The position numbers and the translations under genes are program-made. Source: Hyphomicrobium sp. CS1GBMeth3 (GTDB lineage Bacteria > Pseudomonadota > Alphaproteobacteria > Rhizobiales > Hyphomicrobiaceae). From it: a stretch of 64,000 bases of DNA. The first letter of the stretch is position 1. Every line of letters begins with the position of its first letter. This document shows positions 61,016-64,000 of this stretch, one piece after another. Location of the stretch: contig NZ_FPHO01000003.1 of the NCBI RefSeq assembly GCF_900117455.1, forward strand, positions 1,516,501 to 1,580,500, written 5' to 3'. The notes beneath the pieces are model-generated. The model was not told where the DNA came from, searched no databases, and was given only the letters and a program-made list of their open reading frames with translations.

Positions 61016-61887
61016 GCGCCATGCCGAAGACGGCGGCGACGGTTCCGGTCGACCTGCCCTATCGGATCGTCTGGCGGAGCAGAGCCCTGCGACAGGGCAC
61101 GCACCGAAGCGTGCAGTCGGGCGCCGGAGGCCTGTTCCGCGATCTCGCGACGCTGCTCGAGTACAACGACCCACGCCGTATCGACCTGCGCCAAAGCCTA
61201 CGCGACCCGTTCGAGGCGCTGCATGTGCGCCGCTTCGAGGAGAAGAGCCAGATCGGCGTCGTCATGCTGCTTGACGTCTCGGGCTCGATGGGATTCCACG
61301 GCGCCGCACGCAAGATGGCCATCGCCGCCGACCTTGCTGAGGTCTTTGCGACGGCCGTGCGCCGGGCCGGCGATACCTTCGCGCTTTACGCCGCCGATGA
61401 GACGGTGCGCGAGGAGCTGTTCGTGCCCCCCACGCGTTCGCGCGTCGGCGAGGCGGACATGGTCGCGGCGTTGCGCGCCTACGTGCCCGAGCGCAAGGGG
61501 GCTGCGGGACTGATCGATGCCGCGCGCCGGATTGGGCGCCGGCGCAACCTGGTACTCGTCGTGTCGGATTTCCTGCTGCCCGAGGATCAACTCGCAACCC
61601 TGTTCGAGGAGCTTGCGGGCCACGACGTCGTTCCGATCCGCATCGCGGATTCACGCGAGAGCGCCAAGCTTCCCGCCTGGGGGCTCGTGGAGCTCGCCGA
61701 TCTCGAAACTGGCCGGCGGCGCCTCGTAGCCATGAGGCCTGCTTTGCGGGCGGAGTGGCAAAGGAGGTTCGAGGCCCGCCGGTCTCTTTTCCGCACGCTG
61801 GCTGCGCGCTACGGGCGCGAGCCGTTCGAGATCACCGATTCCATCGCATGGGATCGCCTCGGTGCTCATCTGGCCACGGGAGCCTGA
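61012..61887 (+). CDS. mxaS: MxaS, DUF58/VWA-like protein
   Basis: The protein is 291 residues. The DUF58/VWA domain carries the MIDAS motif in LLDVSGSMGF (D-x-S-x-S). FEALHVRRFEEKSQIGVVM precedes it and LVVSDFLLPEDQLATLF follows. Cytoplasmic. It is the usual MoxR partner in methanol dehydrogenase maturation. Translationally coupled to mxaR through ATGA. Confidence 0.93.
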   Translation: MSAMPKTAATVPVDLPYRIVWRSRALRQGTHRSVQSGAGGLFRDLATLLEYNDPRRIDLRQSLRDPFEALHVRRFEEKSQIGVVMLLDVSGSMGFHGAARKMAIAADLAEVFATAVRRAGDTFALYAADETVREELFVPPTRSRVGEADMVAALRAYVPERKGAAGLIDAARRIGRRRNLVLVVSDFLLPEDQLATLFEELAGHDVVPIRIADSRESAKLPAWGLVELADLETGRRRLVAMRPALRAEWQRRFEARRSLFRTLAARYGREPFEITDSIAWDRLGAHLATGA

Positions 61888-61890
61888 GAC

Positions 61891-62805
61891 ATGCGGCGCG
61901 CCGGCCTCGCTCTGTTGATGCTGGTGGGGCTCTCGGGGCGCTCGGCAGCCGAGGTGCGCGCCGTCCATACCATCGAGCCGCGCGCTTTCGGTTACTTCCT
62001 TGGCGATACGCTCGAGCGCGTCGTCGAGATCGAGACCGGTCCGGACGACGAGATCGTCCCGGCCTCGCTGCCGCGTACGGGGCCGTCCAACTACTGGCTC
62101 GAGGTGCGGGCCGTCGAGACGAGCTCCGAGCGCCACGGCGATGGCCGCCTGCACACGCTCAAGATCACGTACCAGACCTTCTACGCACCCATTGACCCGC
62201 GAAAGGTGACGATCCCCACCATGGACATCGGCATCCGCGGGCTGAACGGCAGCGAGACGGCGACGATTCCATCCTTCACGCTGATCACCTCGCCCATCCG
62301 TGAGATCTTCCCGGAGAAGAGCGGCGAGACGGCCGAGACCTTCCTGCGGCCGGATGCATCGGCTGAGCAGAGGCGCTCCGGCAGCCTGCGCACGGCAGCG
62401 CTTGGCGCCGCCGGCCTCTCCGCCCTGTTTCTTATCCTGCTCGCCCGCGATCTTGCGTGGTGGCCATTCCATACGCGCCCAACCCGGCCTTTCTCGCGCG
62501 CCGTGCGCGAGATCGGGCGCGCACTGGCCAAAGGCGGCGCGGATGGCTACCGGGGCGCGTTGCTCGCCATGCACCGCGCGTTTGATACCGCAGCCGGCCA
62601 CCGTCTGCTGGCGGCGGATCTCGATACCTTCCTCGCGGCACATCCCGAGCATGATGCGAGCCGTTCGCTCGTCGAGCGGTTCTTCGCCGCTTCGCGCGCC
62701 GTGTTCTTTGGCGAGGCGCCGCGCGAAGGCGAGACACAGCTGCCGCCGACAGAGCTCAAGGCGCTGGCCGCGACGCTTGCCCGTCAGGAAAGGGCAGCCA
62801 GATGA
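61891..62805 (+). CDS. mxaA: MxaA, membrane-bound methanol dehydrogenase assembly protein
   Basis: The protein is 304 residues. A signal sequence (about 1-20) leads to a periplasmic domain with YFLGDTLERVVEIETG and YWLEVRAVET. One transmembrane helix lies near residues 168-186 (AALGAAGLSALFLILLARD), then a cytoplasmic part. MxaA is required for calcium insertion in other methylotrophs. It starts 3 nt after mxaS and overlaps mxaC by 4 nt. Confidence 0.92.
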   Translation: MRRAGLALLMLVGLSGRSAAEVRAVHTIEPRAFGYFLGDTLERVVEIETGPDDEIVPASLPRTGPSNYWLEVRAVETSSERHGDGRLHTLKITYQTFYAPIDPRKVTIPTMDIGIRGLNGSETATIPSFTLITSPIREIFPEKSGETAETFLRPDASAEQRRSGSLRTAALGAAGLSALFLILLARDLAWWPFHTRPTRPFSRAVREIGRALAKGGADGYRGALLAMHRAFDTAAGHRLLAADLDTFLAAHPEHDASRSLVERFFAASRAVFFGEAPREGETQLPPTELKALAATLARQERAAR

Positions 62806-63806
62806 CGGATTTCGCCCTCACCACGCCGAGCGTGCTCTTTTTGTTGCCGTTGGCACTGCTACCGCTGCTCCTCTCGGCGCAGCGCCCGCAGAGCTATCCG
62901 TCCATCGATGGCATCGAGGCCGATCCTCTGTCGATCGTGTTCGATTGGGTGCTGCGCATTGCGGGCGCCATTGCCATCGCCGCGCTGATCCTCGGCATTG
63001 GCGGCTTGCACCGGCTTGGCCGCACCATCGAGAAGACGGGCGAGGGCGCCCACATGGTGCTGCTCATCGATCGCTCGTCGAGCATGGACAACACGTTCGC
63101 GGGACGGGCTCCCGAGGGTGGCGAGGAGAGCAAGTCTGCAGCCGCGCGCCGCCTGCTCAAGAACTTCGTCATTCACCGCGAGCACGATCTGGTGGGCGTC
63201 GCGGCGTTCTCGACCTCGCCGATGCACGTCTTGCCGATGACCGACCACAAGGAGGCCATCGCCGCCGCCGTTGATGCAATGGATCGCCCGGGTCTGGCGT
63301 TCACCAACGTCGGCCGTGGCCTGGCGCTCGCGCTTGATATCCATGAAGCCGATACGTCGCCTGCGGCGCGCGTCATTCTGCTGGTGTCGGACGGCGCAGC
63401 GGTCATCGACCGAAAGGTGCAGGACGCGCTGCGCGCCGCCTTCGCGCGCCGTCCGATGAACCTCTATTGGCTGTTCTTGCGCACCGAGGGCACGCCCGGC
63501 ATCTCGACGGTTCCAGGACCCGGCGAGGAGGATACGCCGCAGGCCATGCCTGAGCGCCATCTCGATAAGTTCTTCAAGTCGCTCGGCATCACGTATCGCG
63601 CCTTCGAGGCGGAGAACCCCGAAGCAATCGGCAACGCCATCGCCGAGATCGGCAAGCTCGAGCAGAGCCCGATCAAATACGAGGAGCGCATTCCGCAGGA
63701 GGATCTCAAAGCGCGCGCTTTCATCGTGGCGCTCTCAGCCCTGCTTGTGCTGCTCGCGGCCAAGCTGGCCGAGGTGCGCCTTGTCCCGTCAACGGAGGAC
63801 GCGTGA
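62802..63806 (+). CDS. mxaC: MxaC, VWA-domain membrane protein
   Basis: The protein is 334 residues. Hydrophobic helices near residues 10-25 and 48-66 flank the N-terminus, then a VWA domain with MIDAS LLIDRSSSMDN. A C-terminal transmembrane helix ([20 protein letters not shown]) ends it, as in BatA/BatB-like proteins. It works with MxaR, S, A, K and L in calcium-dependent assembly. The stop overlaps the next start by 1 nt. Confidence 0.93.
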   Translation: MTDFALTTPSVLFLLPLALLPLLLSAQRPQSYPSIDGIEADPLSIVFDWVLRIAGAIAIAALILGIGGLHRLGRTIEKTGEGAHMVLLIDRSSSMDNTFAGRAPEGGEESKSAAARRLLKNFVIHREHDLVGVAAFSTSPMHVLPMTDHKEAIAAAVDAMDRPGLAFTNVGRGLALALDIHEADTSPAARVILLVSDGAAVIDRKVQDALRAAFARRPMNLYWLFLRTEGTPGISTVPGPGEEDTPQAMPERHLDKFFKSLGITYRAFEAENPEAIGNAIAEIGKLEQSPIKYEERIPQEDLKARAFIVALSALLVLLAAKLAEVRLVPSTEDA

Positions 63807-64000
63807 TGCAGGCCGAGCAGCAAAGCACCCTGGCCCGCGTTCTCGCACCCGCGGCGCGTGCCTTGCGTAAGGTGCGCACGCTGGCACTCGCCACCGCCTT
63901 GATGGCCTCCGTCGCGGCCCTGGCGCTGCTGACGCTGCGCGTCAACGACGTCCGTCGCGACAACGACACCATCGCCGCCCTCAAGGCCGGCGATGACGTA
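63806..64000 (+). CDS. mxaK: MxaK-like protein, N-terminal part (cut by window edge)
   Basis: 65 codons are present before the window ends in frame. The ATG shares a base with the mxaC stop, with CGGAGGAC upstream. A basic N-terminus (~20 residues) is followed by one transmembrane helix (TLALATALMASVAALALLTLRV) and a polar region, the start expected for MxaK. The name rests mainly on gene order mxaFJGIRSACK. Confidence 0.75.
   Translation, partial: MQAEQQSTLARVLAPAARALRKVRTLALATALMASVAALALLTLRVNDVRRDNDTIAALKAGDDV

Overview
The window looks like chromosome of a GC-rich alphaproteobacterial methylotroph, most like Hyphomicrobium or a close relative in the Hyphomicrobiales. This rests on gene content and order read from the sequence, not on any search. 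The clearest marker is the calcium/PQQ methanol dehydrogenase operon at the right end (mxaFJGIRSAC and the start of a mxaK-like gene, 55815-64000). Other alphaproteobacterial signatures are hemC-hemD-Mic60/COG4223-hemY divergent from tsaD-gpsA, the run rsmB-heparinase II/III-like-purH, an Hsp20-DUF1150 pair, DUF2794, an ETFB lysine methyltransferase-like gene next to an EVE-domain gene, short-form hisG with hisZ, and pccB.

Layout. 1-3000: surface-polysaccharide type genes (partial polytopic membrane protein, two glycosyltransferase-like proteins, FkbM methyltransferase). 3176-9994: an unknown membrane protein, a phasin with a perfect FNR/FixK-type box upstream, a short-chain dehydrogenase and a zone of small genes. 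Part of that zone (7764-9464) is bounded by an intact tRNA-Thr gene and a degenerate copy of the 3' half of a tRNA. 10039-24053: methyltransferase/EVE, gpsA, tsaD, the heme genes, acs, an M3 peptidase and DUF2794. 24053-31755: BI-1 family protein, a YbbAP-type ABC exporter divergent from a TesA-like hydrolase, 2'-5' RNA ligase, a UMF1-type MFS transporter and a GNAT. 31755-43664: purH, heparinase-like, rsmB, hisZG, Hsp20/DUF1150, an unknown regulator-like protein, glyoxalase I and pccB. 43868-46724: a methyltransferase and an O-acyltransferase (surface glycan modification). 47066-52703: a secreted His/Tyr/Arg-rich protein, a cytochrome b561/YceI pair, and a ferric-iron ABC permease and binding protein that flank an Fe(II)/2-oxoglutarate dioxygenase-like gene.

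52918-64000 is the methanol oxidation locus. A minus-strand operon (lipoprotein, LuxR-type response regulator, soluble histidine kinase) runs divergently from mxaF. mxaF and mxaI encode the two subunits of the periplasmic dehydrogenase, mxaG its electron acceptor cytochrome cL, and mxaJ a periplasmic accessory protein. mxaRSACK encode the AAA+/VWA assembly and calcium-insertion machinery. Stem-loops follow mxaF, mxaG and mxaI, and only the one after mxaI resembles a terminator. That fits high expression of the structural genes and lower expression of the assembly genes.

The least explained signals are RNA- or DNA-structure elements in intergenic regions. They are a nested 116-bp palindrome at 41093-41208 whose two imperfect pairs are G-U wobbles only when read on the + strand, a 145-nt leader-like element at 50632-50776 closed by a 12-bp helix, and twin hairpins with identical G-rich loops at 23168-23412. 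No CRISPR array, rRNA operon, intact insertion sequence or prophage is visible.
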